64,000 nucleotides of DNA, from assembly GCF_016920785.2 (NCBI RefSeq), contig NW_024609880.1:53014121-53078120 (forward strand), given 5' to 3'. This document shows positions 29,101 to 44,100 of this stretch, in pieces. The position numbers and the translations under genes are program-made. This DNA is from Ixodes scapularis. Lineage: Eukaryota; Arthropoda; Arachnida; Ixodida; Ixodidae. The notes beneath the pieces were generated by a model. The model had not been told where the DNA came from, searched no databases, and was given only the letters and a program-made list of their open reading frames with translations. The first letter of the stretch is position 1; every line of letters begins with the position of its first letter.

Positions 29101-32100
29101 TTTTTTACTATAGGCACAAGAAGTTAAGTAGAGCATGCTGCATAACCCCGCTGCTATGTTGCAGACATTTTTACTTCGTTGAATTGTCGAGCCTACCTCT
29201 AGTTTGAAGACTAGGAAGGCTTAACATAACAGGCCTGATCTGACATGAGACTGCAGCTGTCTGCTCTACAGTGGGTGCAAAGAGGCAGAATATAGTTTGT
29301 GATAACCTTTGTAAGGCAAGACAGCCGTGCCAAATCATCACACGAAGATCAGATGTCAAGCACTCCTGCTACAGCCTTAAGGAATTTAAGGGGCAACATC
29401 ACGTAATCTTTGTTATTGAGAAAACAGTGTGATCGGCAGTGGATCGTGGCACACACACAGCGTTGTGAACATGCCAGAACAGTTGTCTGCTGTAAGTTCA
29501 TCCTGACATAGTGCACGTCTGATCTGTCCCGATAACATCTTGCTTACAAACTTGGCTGCGTTTCTGAACCACACATGCGCGGGCCAGAGTAATGCAGATG
29601 TCGGTGGATGCAGCGTGTGCAGTAAGGCAGACGACACATCAACTGTGTTCTATCGCATGACTCTCCATAGCACGCGGCTGTGCCCTGGCATTGACAACAT
29701 GAGGCCAATGTTGCCTGCAGCAGCTAAAGCTTAATATTGTTTTGTGATCATGCCTAAAGCGAGACTGCACCAAAAATATTGAACTTTTCCGAAAATAAAT
29801 GAAGTAAGTCTGTTCATTAGCACTTCTCAATGTGAAATCACCCACTACCCCGAAACTAGTTTTGTAACGCTGCCGCCGCCTGCATGAGTCGTGGGAACTG
29901 CAGTCCCGCATGTGTGTCAACCCCACTGCAGATCTAAGCGAGCAGAGTGTGAGACAGTGCACCGCAGCCGGTCCCTTGCAGATTAAAGTTATGGCGGCCT
30001 CACTCATGCACAAGTGGGACGGTTAGTGAGACTGGCCCATTGCCCAAGGGACCTTCCATAGTTGGGACAGAGTAGAAGCCAAAAGCGAGGTTCAGGGGGT
30101 CCGGTACTGGTCCCCGTGCGTGTGACAGCGAGATCTCGGCGAAGAGCCCCCAAATCTGTTGGTTTGCTACAGTTCGCTTCACTCGAAGCGCGAGCAAAGC
30201 CAAAGCTACAAGCACGTTCCCCCAAAAGACGCTTGCACTGCACGAGCGTGTGTGATGGGCAGGGACGTCGGAAGCCTGGAACTCGGGTTTGCAGCTTCCG
30301 TTACGCTCGCACCCGTAAAGAAACCGAGTACGGTCTCAATTAAAACGACGGGAAAGCGAATAACAGCAGGCAGCCCACCTCTAACATTTCGTTGCCTGGG
30401 AGGTCCCCCTTTCCTCTCCATCATTTCCCGATGCCTCTGCTCGCGCCGCTCGCGGATCTCCGCCGGGTTGGCCACAAACTGGTCCCTCGGAGGCTGCCAC
30501 TCTTCTTCCTGCAATCCACAAGAGAAAGCCGTCAGCAACCTGAGGAAGGAACCTAGCAAATGACGAGGTAGACATGACATACTCGTGCGAATGTGTTCTC
30601 TCTTCACTTCGACATTAAGCGTGGCATTTCGCTTGCCCGGAATTGGGCAGGACGAATTCTAGAATCGATGCCACCTACAGAGTTTCTTGCATGAAAGTGG
30701 ACATCGTTCGTAGTCGACGTTAAATTACCTGAGAAGACGCGATACAAAAATGGTACCGAACATTTCTGTACAATTGCCGCTTGAAACTATTCATAAGCCT
30801 AGAAAACTGGAGTTTGAGCACGTTTTCGTATCTACGCACTCGCTTCCCAGCACAGTAAAACATTGATGATACCACCGAGGTTGATCAATGTTCGGGATGA
30901 TAAAAATTTTTTTTCATGATTGATTGAGATTTTCATGATTGAATTCATGATTGATTGAGAAAAGCGTGATTAGTATCATCGAGACCCTAGCATAAATGAG
31001 ATGTAGTATTAATTCTGGTTTGTCCGTCAACAAACTCGGTTCTGCCGGCTGGTACAGGCCCACTTCCACCCTGCCTGTTTCTTTATGCTAATGTTTCCTA
31101 CTCCTTGCATGAAATTCTTGGGTCAGGTCCAGAATTGACTTTCTTTCCAAGAAAGCTGAAGAGTTGGAGATACCGTATTTACTCGCATAATAAACGCACT
31201 TGCATAATGAATGTACCCCCGCGACCGATATCAATATTTTTACTTTTTGTTTCCCTCGCGTAATGAACGCCCCTCCAATTTTCGGCTCCCCGAGTCTCGA
31301 ATTGCATCTAATTTAGCTAGCCACCAAGCCAACTTTCTTTTGCCGTCAAGCAGTCAGGCCAAATCAAGCCAAGCCAAGCTGCTCTCGAAATGACTGCAAG
31401 CAGCCCCAAGTGCATAGTTGCAAAGGTGATCAACAGTGAAACCAAGCGGCGCACACGCCTAGCGAAGCTGGGGTCGAGGAATTGCCCAGCCCCGGACGTG
31501 CTTCGTCCATCAGATACATTGATGTCAACAAACACGCCGTCAGCTGTGGTCCGCTTTTGGACGGTGAAATCATGAAAGTGGTTAGGCCTAAGAATGGCCC
31601 CACTGCTCTCTGTGCTAAGTGAGCTTCGTAGGACGCTTTTCCTTCGGCAAAAGGCACGCCGAAAGCGCACTGAAAAGGTTCGCAATTTATAAAGCATGAT
31701 TACTGGGTGTGTCTCCATCAGTGGAGACGTGCCACAGTACCTTGCCGTGTCATATTGGCACCTAATATGACATTTGCACGAAGTGTGTAAATGCAAAAAT
31801 TTTACCCTGCGTAATGAACCCCCCAAATATGTGCCAATTGTTTGGGAAAAGAAAGTGTGTTCATTATGTGACTAAATACGGTATTCTAATAAAACTCGCC
31901 CCAAAAAAAGTGATGAAGGGAATGAGAGATCCTGTGACTTGAATTCATAAAATGGTGAGACCTTGTTTTTTTTAACGGGAAGGCAAGAAAACATCTTTTT
32001 ATAACTCTAACATACCTCTTCGAAGGCTCCTCCGCCATCGTCATAGCGGCTGTCTCCATTCCTCCGCCCCTGCTTTGGTTCCAAGACACGAGGTACGGTG

Positions 32101-35100
32101 AAGGGCCTGGGAAGGGTCCAGTTGAACAGAAGAAAACGTTTGAGAGATGCGGCGCATGCAATCGCATTAAACACGAGACAAACCACAGACACGCCTAAAT
32201 TTCTGAACAGCAGCTTGGGGCAACGCCCACATTTACCTAGTTACTGCGCTATACGGCAGATTTAGCAGCCACAGTAACTTTCCTTGCGATGGGACAGCTT
32301 GTTAGGACGGAGATGGTTCAAGTTGACTCAGTTTCCACGACAACAGACTACACCAAGAAATGCAGGATGTACTTGGACGAGAGTTGGCAGTTGTCTGGTC
32401 CTCCTGGCCCTTCGTGATACTTTCAAAGGGAAATTTCTTGGATGGACAAGGCTTGCGCTAGGCACCACTCTTGAACTGCTTTTCTGTACACGCTCCGTAA
32501 TACACGCCTACATACACATCCCAAAACTATGGCCCAACCATGAATCATAATACTCAAACAAATGAAGCAATAAAACTGGTAAAACAGCCGCTCCAGTCCG
32601 TTTCACTTCAAATGCGAGCGAAGCCGAAACTACACGGACAAGCTGGTTGTCCCGAACGGTGCTTGCACCGCGGGCTCCGAATGCCCGAAACCCGCTCCAG
32701 TAGCTTCTGCTATAACAGAGTATATGTAGATGCAGTTGGCTATCCCGTCACCATAGTGATCCTTCAGGAACAAATTTCTGCCGCTGTCGCACCTCTAGTA
32801 TCATCACCTAGCCCCGTTAGTGCGGCGGCTAAACCCGTAATATATATGGTGTCTTGAAATTCCCGTACGCCCATCAAAACTTTTTCCCCCAAAAGCTACG
32901 GGTGATTACGGCTCTTTCGCTCGACTTGTGCCAACAGACGACAAACAGAGGTAGTACCGTAAAATAATGGGGGAACGCCCACCCCACTTTCAGTGACAAC
33001 TGGGTTCGTAATTGCACCTCGAAGGAGCCTACCTTCGCGTCGTCAGTTCGTCCCCACGGGCCGGCTCCTCGAGACCGACGTCGTTGGAATCGTACGTGTC
33101 GTCATACTCGTCCTCGTACGTGTCTTCTGCAACGTCCTCGTGAATCATGCTGTACTTCTCGTAGACTTCCTTCAGTACTCTGTCGTGGCCCTTTTCGTCC
33201 AGGGACTTTGGCGTCTTGCTCCTGGACAAAAACAAGCAACGCACTTTAAGGTCTGTCGTCTTCTTAGGCCCGCAATTTTGAGGGATGTTCGTTTAAGATT
33301 AGATACCAAACAGCTGCTACCTGCCTAATGTCAGCGTAAGTTTATCTGCTTCTTCTGCAGGGGTTGTGATGACATCAGAAGGCCGAGCTCTGATTGGCTC
33401 CGATTGAAGGACAGGGGGTATAACTCATTGCAAGCTGCCTTGAGGTCTACCCACCATCCTTCAATCAGAGCCAATCAGAGTTTGGCATTTTGACGTCACC
33501 GCCACGACTCAAAAGAAGCAGCCGAAGTGGCGCGCTGCATACTTTAGGCCCAGATTCACAGGATACATTTTGGGGAAGGGATACTCAGTATTACTATTAT
33601 GTGGCCATAGTGAAACACAGGTATTGATATTTGTATGTTATTACTGTCGAGACCAGTTATAACAATAAGTCAACGGGAATCGGAAATCGCTTCGCTATAT
33701 CCGCTTCTTCGTTATACTTGGACTCATACAAATAACATTAAAAAAAAAAAAGGTAACACAGGTTGTCACGGGCACATGTTTATCGGGCCTGCAGAAAGCG
33801 GCCAAGGCTTCCCTGCATGCGTTTGCTGCTAGATCGGAGCCGCTTTTTGCCAACTGCGAGAAGCCCACCGAAAAAAGATCCTGCTATGTACAGATTGTGT
33901 CGACAGCTGCGATGGCCCCAAGGAGGACGCCGGCAGTGGATGGCATTTTTTACGCTTATGAGCACTCCGTCGTGGATGGCACACTTTTGATGCAAGGAGC
34001 TTGCCTTCCTCTTCCCCGTCGAGGTGCCGAGGGTGCCGGGACTCTACATCGTTGAGTGGCAATGATTCACCGAATCGGTGCTTGAGCAACGCCGCCACGG
34101 ATCACGAAGCAAATAAAGAAGCATACACGGCACCGAGTTCGTGCTCAAGCTTGTCTGTCATCAGTATAAAAAGCCTAGATTTAAGAGATGGGGCAACTGC
34201 TCGATCGGGGTCACGTGGTTTGTCGACCGCGTTTGCAAAACGAGCTGCAGCATGCAAGGGGTCAAAACTCAAAAGCGTTCACCTTCTGCTAACGTGTCCA
34301 CCTCTCCGCCCAGTTTCCTCGCCACACTGGCCACGCTCCTTCTCTTAAATCTAGGCTCTCTCCGTCATCTCCGCCGGTACGTTGTTGCTAGTGCTCCGAA
34401 TGCCCCTATCAACATGCCAAGACGGCTTCTTCGCGTGCGATGCGGTAAAGCCACTTCCCAGATAAGGAACAGAAAGCAGACGACGTTGCAGAGACTGCCG
34501 CCGGCAGCCTTTCCAGCATCTTCTGCAGCCTGTTCTGAGTGGCTCCTTGGCGGCGGCAGCAAAGTGTGGCGGTCCGAGACTCAATAAACTTTCCGAATTT
34601 TATTATTTTTTTAAAATTATCACAAAATTTATTTTTGCTATATCCACAGGAGCCGCTCGATTTCCTTCGCTAGAAACAGACACAGATGCATTGAAAAAGT
34701 GCAAACGGGAACGGGAAATTGTGATCGCTTTGCTGTAGCCGCTATTTCATTATAACCAACTTCGCTATAACCAGTCTCAACGGTATATATACTTTGTTTT
34801 ACCTTGCAATAGATCATGGCGAACACCACGAGCCATCGGAGCCAGTTTAATGCCGTGGGAGCATCACGTGACTTTCCGGAAGGGAGCAGTGACATATGGG
34901 GCGGGGAGTCACGTGATAAGCCCACAGCACTGGATTGAGAATAGGACGGCTCGTAGCAACTGTTGCAGTCTATCGTAAGGCGAAACGGAGCATAGAAGCG
35001 GCCCCCGGGCCTTTACTTTTGTGAAGTATCCATAGAAACCCAAGTAACACACTTTAAGGCTCTTTTTTTTCTTTCTTGGCTCTGCAAGATCAAATGTTGA

Positions 35101-38100
35101 TTTAAATCTGAAACCAAGCAACCGATATTTCCGCACCCAGATTTACGGGACACAATTTGGAAAGGGGAAGTTTGCTACGATTTCGAACCCGTGGTGTAAC
35201 TGATGTATCAATATTTGTATAAATAGTAGGTAATAGCTGTCTCCTAGCTCTTGCTTTTACAAAGTATTTATGGTCGCTATTTACAGTCAGTCGGTCCTCC
35301 AGATGAACAAGATCTAACGCAAGACTGTAAACTCAAAAGGGTCGAAGGAACCATACTTCTTTCCAATGTGTATTCTGGACAAATCCACGTCGTCCCTCCG
35401 TAGGATGTCAAACTCATCATTGTCGTAGATGCTCCTTGCTTCGAGCGTGGCAAGCCTGGAAAGGTTTTTAAAAATGGAGAAAGAGAGAAAAATGTTTTTT
35501 AGGGCTTCGAACATTGAGAAAGGTTTAAAAGGACGTTAACGGAGATCATGAAGATAATCACTGACTTTCTTATTTGGGAGAATGTTTCGATAACGACTGA
35601 CACAGATATATTAGTACTTAGTCATGCCTGTTGAATGAAACCTCTGTGATACTTTTGATTTCTAACATCTACCTAGTAAGACTGCAGTTCATAAAATGTA
35701 ATACAGGGTGAAACAAGGAGACGCCAGGCTCTTTAAATCGACCAGAAAATTCGGTTTCTTAACCTATCGCGCTACGACTTTGTGCAGCGTTGCCCACAGA
35801 TGGTGCATTTTGTTTTTGTAAAATTTGCAAAGAGCGAACTTACTTGAGGAAAAAGTAAAGAAAGAAAAAGGCTTAGCTCCTATGGAAGCGCAGCGACGCC
35901 ACCGGTCTTCAAAGAGCACGGCGCCGTTTCGCACGGGACACAAGAGATTGCGCAACGAACGCCGCCAACGAACGAGCATACGGCGCCGAGAGCCAGTGTC
36001 TTTAGCGGACAGTCTTTAGCGGACAATTTTTTTTGGACTCAAAAGCGGCGCGTTCCGCAGGCGGCGACAGTCGCAGAAACAAAAACAGGCGCGGTAACAA
36101 CAAGGAACTGCAGTTCCTTGTCTGCTAAAGACGCCGGCTCTCGGCGTCGTATGCTCGTTCGTTGGCGGCAGTTGGCGTCGCGACCGCTTGCGCCATCTCT
36201 TGTCTCCTGTGCGAAACGGCGCCGTGTTGTTTGAAGACCGGTGGCGTCGCTGCCTTTCCATAGGAGCTAAGCCTTTTTCTTTCTTTACTTTTTCCTCAGG
36301 TAAGTTCGCTCTTTGCAAATTTTACAGAAAAAAATGCACCATCTGTGGGCAACGCTGCACAAAGTCGTAGCTCGATAGGTTAAGAAACCGAATTTTCCGG
36401 TCGATTTAAAGAGCCTGGCGTCTCTTTGTTTCACTCTGTAGAACCTGATTCAGTTAGGATTGTTTCCAAATCAGAAATGCAACACAGAAAAAAAAACAGA
36501 AAACAAATTAATGTAAAATTTCATAAGGGTGCCCACACAAAATGAAGACATATAAATGGTAAAAAAACATGAGGTGGGCTATCTTAGGGGATGAGGCAGC
36601 AAAGCTTTATAAAAATTAATAAACACAGGGATACCGGACACAGGAACCGGCACCGCAGATCACTGACACAGCAAATTCATGTTTAACAACGCAATAAACA
36701 CGCGGGAATTCGCTACAAACTCCTTCGTAACGGGGAAAGGATACAGCAGATTGTGCATGCAACAAATTTGTGTTTCATGTTGCGATAAGCACATAGAAAC
36801 TGGCTAAAAAAACTTGTAAGCCATTGGAACCAACAACATGAGCGCAAATCGCAAAACAAAACGCAGGATCTTGCTACGAACTCGCATGTCACTGGAACTA
36901 GTAATTTTGCACGTGCAAATTTGGACAAAAACACGAGAACCCTCCGCAACACCACAATTTACTAGTGCTTCGCATAGAAAACAAAACAAAATAAAAAAAC
37001 ATAAAAAACCCAGAGGAACATTCATCACTTGACTTACCGTGAGCTTGAAGGTTCTGGCTGACAGAGGCTTGGAGGAAGGTTGTTGTCTAGGAGTGCCATA
37101 ACCACTTCCTCATAGTTGTTGTAGTACTCGAGGCATTGCTGCAGAGAGGAACAAACACATTTATATATGCAAAAAAAGAATACCGAGCAAACTAAGTTTA
37201 AACCTAAACATACGATTTAATCAAATGTGGTCAGTGCTCTACACAAGCCTGGTTCATCCATGGTTGTACGCTCTCATTGCACTTCTACCAAGGTTGTCGG
37301 CATGAGCTCATATCTTTGTAAAGATGTCCCACTGATCAAGGGCATGCACAATAGCACCTTTCGTTCCCAGAGATACTTACTCAAACTTAGTTTTTGTAGA
37401 CTGGCAAATATTATACAGTCGCCGACCAATTTTTTGGAGCCGATAATTCGGGACTTGTTTGATATTTAGGCCAGAAAAACGAGGAACCGTGATCTACCCG
37501 ATACAAATACCGTATTCCCTCGACTAATAGCCGCACTATTTATGAACAAGGCCCTTGCGCCTACTTTCCCGCAGAACACATATACAGCCAATCATCGCGT
37601 TGCGCATAAATAACATAGCGAATAATCAAATAAAGAACACAATTCTCCATACAAATGCATTCTTTACAGATGGTATCTTCGCGCGAAGATGTTATCTCTG
37701 TCCTGTAAACCAGGATTGGCTTGGTTTGGCAGCGCCACCTGAGTACTGCTAAGGCCTAACGCTAGGTGACGCTATATTATGGCTTTTTTTTTTATCTCTA
37801 GCTGCGTGTCATTATTATCACTGTTACGATTTTGCTTTGTTCATTCACCTATCTGCAGCTGTGGACTTGCGCCCCTCATCTAGTCTCGGTGAATCATATT
37901 TTCGAACTATGCTGGCTCGGATGTCGTGACCCTAACTGTTCTACACGTGCCGCAAAGTGTTGCTCAAAAGCGCGAAAGGTACTTGGCCACAATGCTAGAG
38001 AAGAAGGCAGCGATTCTTGAGCTAAGAGAAAGTGCCCGAATGCAAGCGGAGGCATAACCTGAAGCAAAACAATATTGACGTCTTTCTTAAGCCCGCTCAG

Positions 38101-41100
38101 CATAATAAAAGCGATTCTTTTAATTAATCCGCTTATTTTTCAGACCGCTCTATTATTTAAATGTTTCTTCGGTCCCTGTGAAGTCTGAAAATTGATCAGC
38201 GACTGTAATTACCCTTTGCAGTGAAGCGGGTTAAAGGGTATGGGCAAATTGCAAGAGAACACTTTCAGCAGAATCATGGGCCAGGTGGAGTAGAGCTCTG
38301 CCACGGGCCCAGGCCAGGCCGGGCCAGGTAGTACACGTTGTTCTCGGGTCCCACCCCAGACGTGCGTTATCTCCCACTATCGAGGAACCTCCAGCCGGGA
38401 CGGACCCAGTTGGGCAAGACTCAGGGCCAACGGGCCCGGGCCGTAAAAGGTAGGCCCATACAGTGCTCTAATGTATGCTACTAAGCTGCAGGTGGAACTA
38501 TACTCTCTCACTATAGTTGGTGACAGGTCAAGAATGAAAGCCCCTCCCACTTCTTTCCACATTCGCAGAGCGAACGGTGGAGAAGAGATCGCCTCCTCTT
38601 CGGCGATTGCTCTGCTAAAGTGGAAAGAGGTGGGAGGAGCTTCCACTTCGTTCTTGACCTGTCACCGACTATAGTTGCATATGGTGCTTTGGAAGCTACA
38701 GGTGGGAGAAGGAGGAAAGCCACTTTCATACGAATTTCGAGCGACGTCCTAATCTCCGAAGGGGAGAAAAGCAACACAGGGTACACAAAAGAGGGTCAGG
38801 TTAAGAGGGGAGTTCCTTCATTCCCTCTTCTCCCAACTGCTAGCATCTTTGTTCCTATAGTAGCATGGTGAGCAACTAGCGAGATAGAGTGTAGGAAAAC
38901 TACTATACCCAAAATGTCCAGTCAATATTAAAATTCACACTATTAGAATGCCAATGTTAAAGTTGAGTGGATGATTTTTTACATTCGACTCTCCTAAAGG
39001 CGCCTAAGTTAGACTACAGTTGGTTCGCAATAATTCAAACGAATTTCCAAATTTTGGCTGTCCCTCTATGTTTTTAATGTATTCATGAGCCGCTTAATTC
39101 GAACGGCGTTTTCGTGTAATTCATACTTTTTGTCCTTGCAGCCCCGTTGAGTGCACTTCTTCCCGAGCATTAGTGGACTGCAGAGAAGCAACATCCGCAG
39201 AGCTTGTTTCCGTGGGTGCTGCTTCTCCGCAGAGCACAACTGCTCGGTGATTAGCACACTCAACGGAGCTCAAGCAGAACGCACATGAGCTATGAAAACT
39301 GGCACTACGCGCAAGTTGTTATAAAAATTGCCACGTGATTCCTGTTTTCATTACTCATGTAGACAACTTCTTGGCCTGAGGAACAAGCTTAATTTTGTTC
39401 CGTGATGTCATGTGCTGTCTAAACAGTCCACAATAAACATTTTTTAGAGATAAATAAACTCACACCATACATTTCATAAATGTTTCATGTGTGGCACATC
39501 TGCTTATGAACAGTAGCCCTATGTAAAGGAAATCATCAAATATCTGCTTTGTAAAAGTAGCCGTTCATATGGCAAATCATAACTTTATCTAGCATCATAT
39601 TGAGATGAATTTGATCATTCAAACTTCTGATAATTCAAACAAAATTTGTGGCTTCCTGGAGTTTGAATTAACGAGTCTACTGTAAATTGTTTTCTAGCTA
39701 CGTAGAAACTTGACATAAAATGATTCTAAAAACTGAACGGCAAAGAATCCAAAAAATTGTACCTGAAGGAACTCCGAAGGCATATCTGGGAAAAGCTCCC
39801 CGAGGCTCTGCACTTGGGAACTCTGGTCCGCAGCCGCCGATGAAGTTGACGGTCCGCCTCCGCAAGCTCCTTCCTCTCTGCCGCCGCTGCCAGCGTTGTT
39901 GTTGCTGGCGTTGTGGAAGGAAGGTATCGTTTTCTCTGCCTTCGGTTTCGTGGCCAGGTCCTGCAGAAGCACAGCGCGCTGCCACATCTATCGAAAGATT
40001 GACGAGCGAGGTTTCGTGGACCACAAAAAGACCGCTTGGCCTAGGCATTCCATCAAACGCAACGAAGGTGCAACGGCGCTTCGTCGAGTATTAACGAGCG
40101 ACCATGTCATGCAACATCGTGCGACACCACAATGATTTCCCCACTAAATATATAAAGGGGAAATTGATGTCACATCAAGCGGTCAGTCAACCGCGAACGC
40201 GGGGGTTCCCAACTATAGCTATTGCTTTAAAATGCTTTCGTGGATGTCTGCAGGCCTTTGTCTGAGAGCCAATGCCTCATGCAAGCAACCACCTAACTGC
40301 GACGTGTTACGTTCAGGACCTGCAGTAATGCCTGTGAGCCCTGCCAACCAGAAGTCACGGTCCCAGGTATGCCCACCTGTGCAGTGGAGAGGTTCGTCGG
40401 AGGCGTGCAGCCCAGTCCCACGTACACCATGCATATGCTTTGGAGGACATACAACACTCTCGTGTTGTCCCTGGAATGAACTCGGTCAAGGAATCGGCAT
40501 GCTCACATTTGAAAAATGACCAGCACGAGGCGTTCAAAACATAATCTGTCACAAGGTACCAGGCGTGCGACTAGCGGAGGTCACTAACGGCAAGCAACAA
40601 AAGTGGATCGGCATTTTCTGTTGTAAATGCGGGCCAGTTTTTCCCCAGCATTTCTTATAATCTCCCAAAAATCACAGAAAAAAAAAGGCCGGATAAAGAG
40701 ACAGAGATAATAGTTTATACTATGGCTCCTTCTGATTTGTCTATCGCTGGTGCACACTTCATTACCAGGCAGATTCTAAGAACATCATCAAAAGTCTTGC
40801 TCTTTGCCCTTTCAAGCATGCTCTTTAGGATTGGCAAACAAGAACATGGAACATTGCTAAATGCTACCAAAAAAACCCCTAACATCAAGTGAGGTGAGTA
40901 CAATGATGTAGTTAACCTCGCCACATTTGCACTAATGAAAGAGACCAGAGAAGGTGTTTTTTTTTTGTCATAGTGTGGTGAGACTGCAGTTTTGAACACT
41001 ATAAGCACTGTGAGTAAATTAGTCTACTTCTGACCGGATTCCTTTGAAAACATTTGTAGTGATCTAACAGATAAAAGCAGAATAAAAGAGAATATACTAA

Positions 41101-44100
41101 TCACTAAAATACCCGTTTATTCTTTTCGCTAACGCCATGCGCACTTTCTAAGATCTTTACCAACATAAAACGAGCAAATAAAGCTTTGGTGGGCCAAACA
41201 AGAACAAAAGGATACACAAAGAAATTGAACTGTTCAAACATTCCAATGTCTTCTTCCACCGGGTAGAGCTGCTGGTATGCAAAGATGAAGCTGCAAGCAA
41301 GAAAAATATGTCCCTTGATGAACAATTCTTGCAGAATAGGAGCAGTTTATTAGACCAGAAAAAGTTCTGCCAAAAAAGGTAATTTTGAAAAATGCAATAT
41401 TTACACCCACCAACATCTCGACTCTAGAGCATTCCCAGAAATTTTGATTTGTTTAAACTGCATTGTTATTTTTTTATAACTTATTTTCGATCCACCGATG
41501 CTAGAGAAAACGTAGAAGCTAGAGCACTTCGAAAGCATTTCTCTCCATTTCACTTTTAGTTTTTGGCATAAATTTTACTGTAGGAAAACTACTGTTTGGT
41601 AAAGGGACAAAAAGAAAAGCTTCCTAATTGTCTTTGCTAACTGGAATTTGGTAAGCAATGCAACTGTGTCATTTTTTTTATTAGTTTCAGAGTGTATTTT
41701 ACAATAGATGTTAAATTTTGTCAACATAAAAGGTAAAAAATTTATTTGGTCTTTCAGCACAATGTTAGCATAAAAGAAATTACTTCCTTGAAATTTTGTT
41801 TTCATAGTTGCACTCTCCCGGCATTCTGCTGCATATCTAGCGAAGAAAAATGTTGGGTATTACATTAGTTTTTTTACGATAGTTTTGCTAAACAATGTCA
41901 GTGTGCTCCAAATAAAAACAACTATGATATAATTTATTTCACAAATCATGTATACACAAATTAAACTTTGCACTGCATTTTCTCTCACAACTGCCAATAT
42001 ATGCAGTAAATTTAATCCATATTAAGCTAAAGGTTCAAAAGTTGACCTTTTTAGATAGTGTACCCCCTAAAAGGGGCCCTGCAATCATATTGAAGTGTCT
42101 TTTAAGCGTCTTTTTTGCAACTTCCACGTCTCTTGTGGTTCGGGCAAGCCCGAACCACAAGAGACGGAGAGAGTAACTAAATATCAGAGCGTCATATTTT
42201 TTAACCGGACGACGTGGAAACCTCCTCCACCTACGGGGGCGACACACGGTGCCGATAGCGTGCGATATGTGAAGTCTTTGGTCCTGGCCTTACTACTGGT
42301 CAGAGCTGCTAAACGCTTCTTTTTAGTCGAAATAAAAAATATAAGTGGCGTGACCCATTTCAATTACTTATGAAAGCAGTTTTTGTTAAGTATTTTTTAT
42401 CAGAAAACAAACAAATGCAGTTTATAAAGTACAGAAACAAGAAATGACCTGTCGACATACCCGCCACCAAGTGGTGGAAAAGGTGGCGCATATTAGAAAG
42501 GGGTAGTGGGATCAGCCACCGACGAGCGGCGAGCGTAGAAAGGTCTTGGATGTATGTGGATTCGCTGTGGTCATATACGGGCTTGAGGATCCGACCGGCC
42601 CCAAGCATTCCAAAGGCCTTCGGCGAGCAGGTTTGGCTTGTGGTTTGGCCGTTTGGCGATATGGCAGCGCGAAGTGGCTCCCATTTTGAACTGACCTTTA
42701 CCCCGTGTTTGCTGTCGTTCGTGGCCGATTAAGTGCCATGCCGAATTAGTGTTTAATCGCGCAGCAAATGCAATGCGAGCCGCCCTGAACACCCGTTTTA
42801 TACAGCCTATCCAGCATATGCTTTATGGTATTCTCGAGCCGTCGACACGGAGTGCGGCAGCCATGAGTGCTCGCTGAGCTCACTATCCCTCCTTCAGTTC
42901 ACGGTCACTCAAGCCACGACCAAGGACGTCATGAAGGAAGTTATTTTTTGCTTGTTTTTGTAAATTTTAATTTGCCTATAACTTTTAAAATAAAGCAAAA
43001 TTTGAGAAAAGAAAAGTTTCATTAAGTTACTACACTCAGTGCGCTCAGGTTCGGTGCAAATTAAAAATCAGTCAAAAAGTCGTTGCAGGGGTTACTAGTT
43101 CATTCGAGGCTTACGAAACGTTTAAAAATTTGTATTCCACGACACCCATATAAAAAATAAACCCATCTGAGTTATTAATAAAGATGCCATTCTTTTACTA
43201 AAGAAATGCATGAGAGCACAACTCAGCCACGACCAAAGTTCAGCTAAGCTGGAGAAGTACAGTATAGACCACTTACAACGTAACCGGTTATAGTGCAGCA
43301 CCGGGTATAACGCGGCTTTTTTAAACCACCGGTTCGCCTCCCATAGAACTCCATGTAATTACATACCGCTTAAAATGCAGGCGCGCGAATGGAAATACCG
43401 GTTATAATGCGGTTTCTGAAACAGCCCGCCGACCGCGCCAACCGGCGCAGCGAGCACGCTTCTCTGTGCGACACTAGATAAGCAAAATAACGGCGGACGG
43501 CGCTAGCCGCAAGCGGAACTCGCGGTGCAAGGAGGTTGCTCGAAGAAGCGGGGAGAAGCGAAGAGAGAAGCTTCAGTTGCCATAGCGATGGAGGGACGCA
43601 CGCACATGTTGTTCACGTGCGTGCGTCACTCCGCTGCGTTGGAAACCGCAACGACAGACCAATCGCAGGTCGAGAAGTGTTCGCGCGCGTTGCATGCCGG
43701 TCGCGGGGCGACTTCTTCTATCCGCAAGCATGGCGTTGGTTGTGATCGTCGACGTAGACGGCGTGGTGGAAGCTTATCGTTCTGCGTAAAAGCGCTATCC
43801 TTGACTGTGAATTTTCGTCGAGCGTCGCTATGATAACCCAGCACGTACTAGAAGGGAAGATCCACCTACTCGTGCGGCGATGTCATGGCGGCACTCTCAA
43901 GACAGCAGAAACGCCCGTGTCATCGTGTTTGTTTACTTCGACTACAGTGGTGCTTTCTAAGCATTTGTGTTTTCGAACATCGCCCGGATTTCTTATTTGG
44001 AGCATTTCATGACTGTGCTCAAGTTGAAGGTATTACTGGCGCGTACCGTATAAAGGATGCGAATTTTCACGCGTTTTCATCGCCGGAGAGAAGTGATTAG

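Noticed and set aside
34141..34587. 148-codon + frame and overlapping - frames
   Set aside because: Inside the TA-flanked element 33644-34783 with no transposase or host motif recognised.
40219..40552. Extra ascc2 exon between exons 11 and 12
   Set aside because: Only a short VTDYVLNAS-like match; its exit phase conflicts with exon 12.
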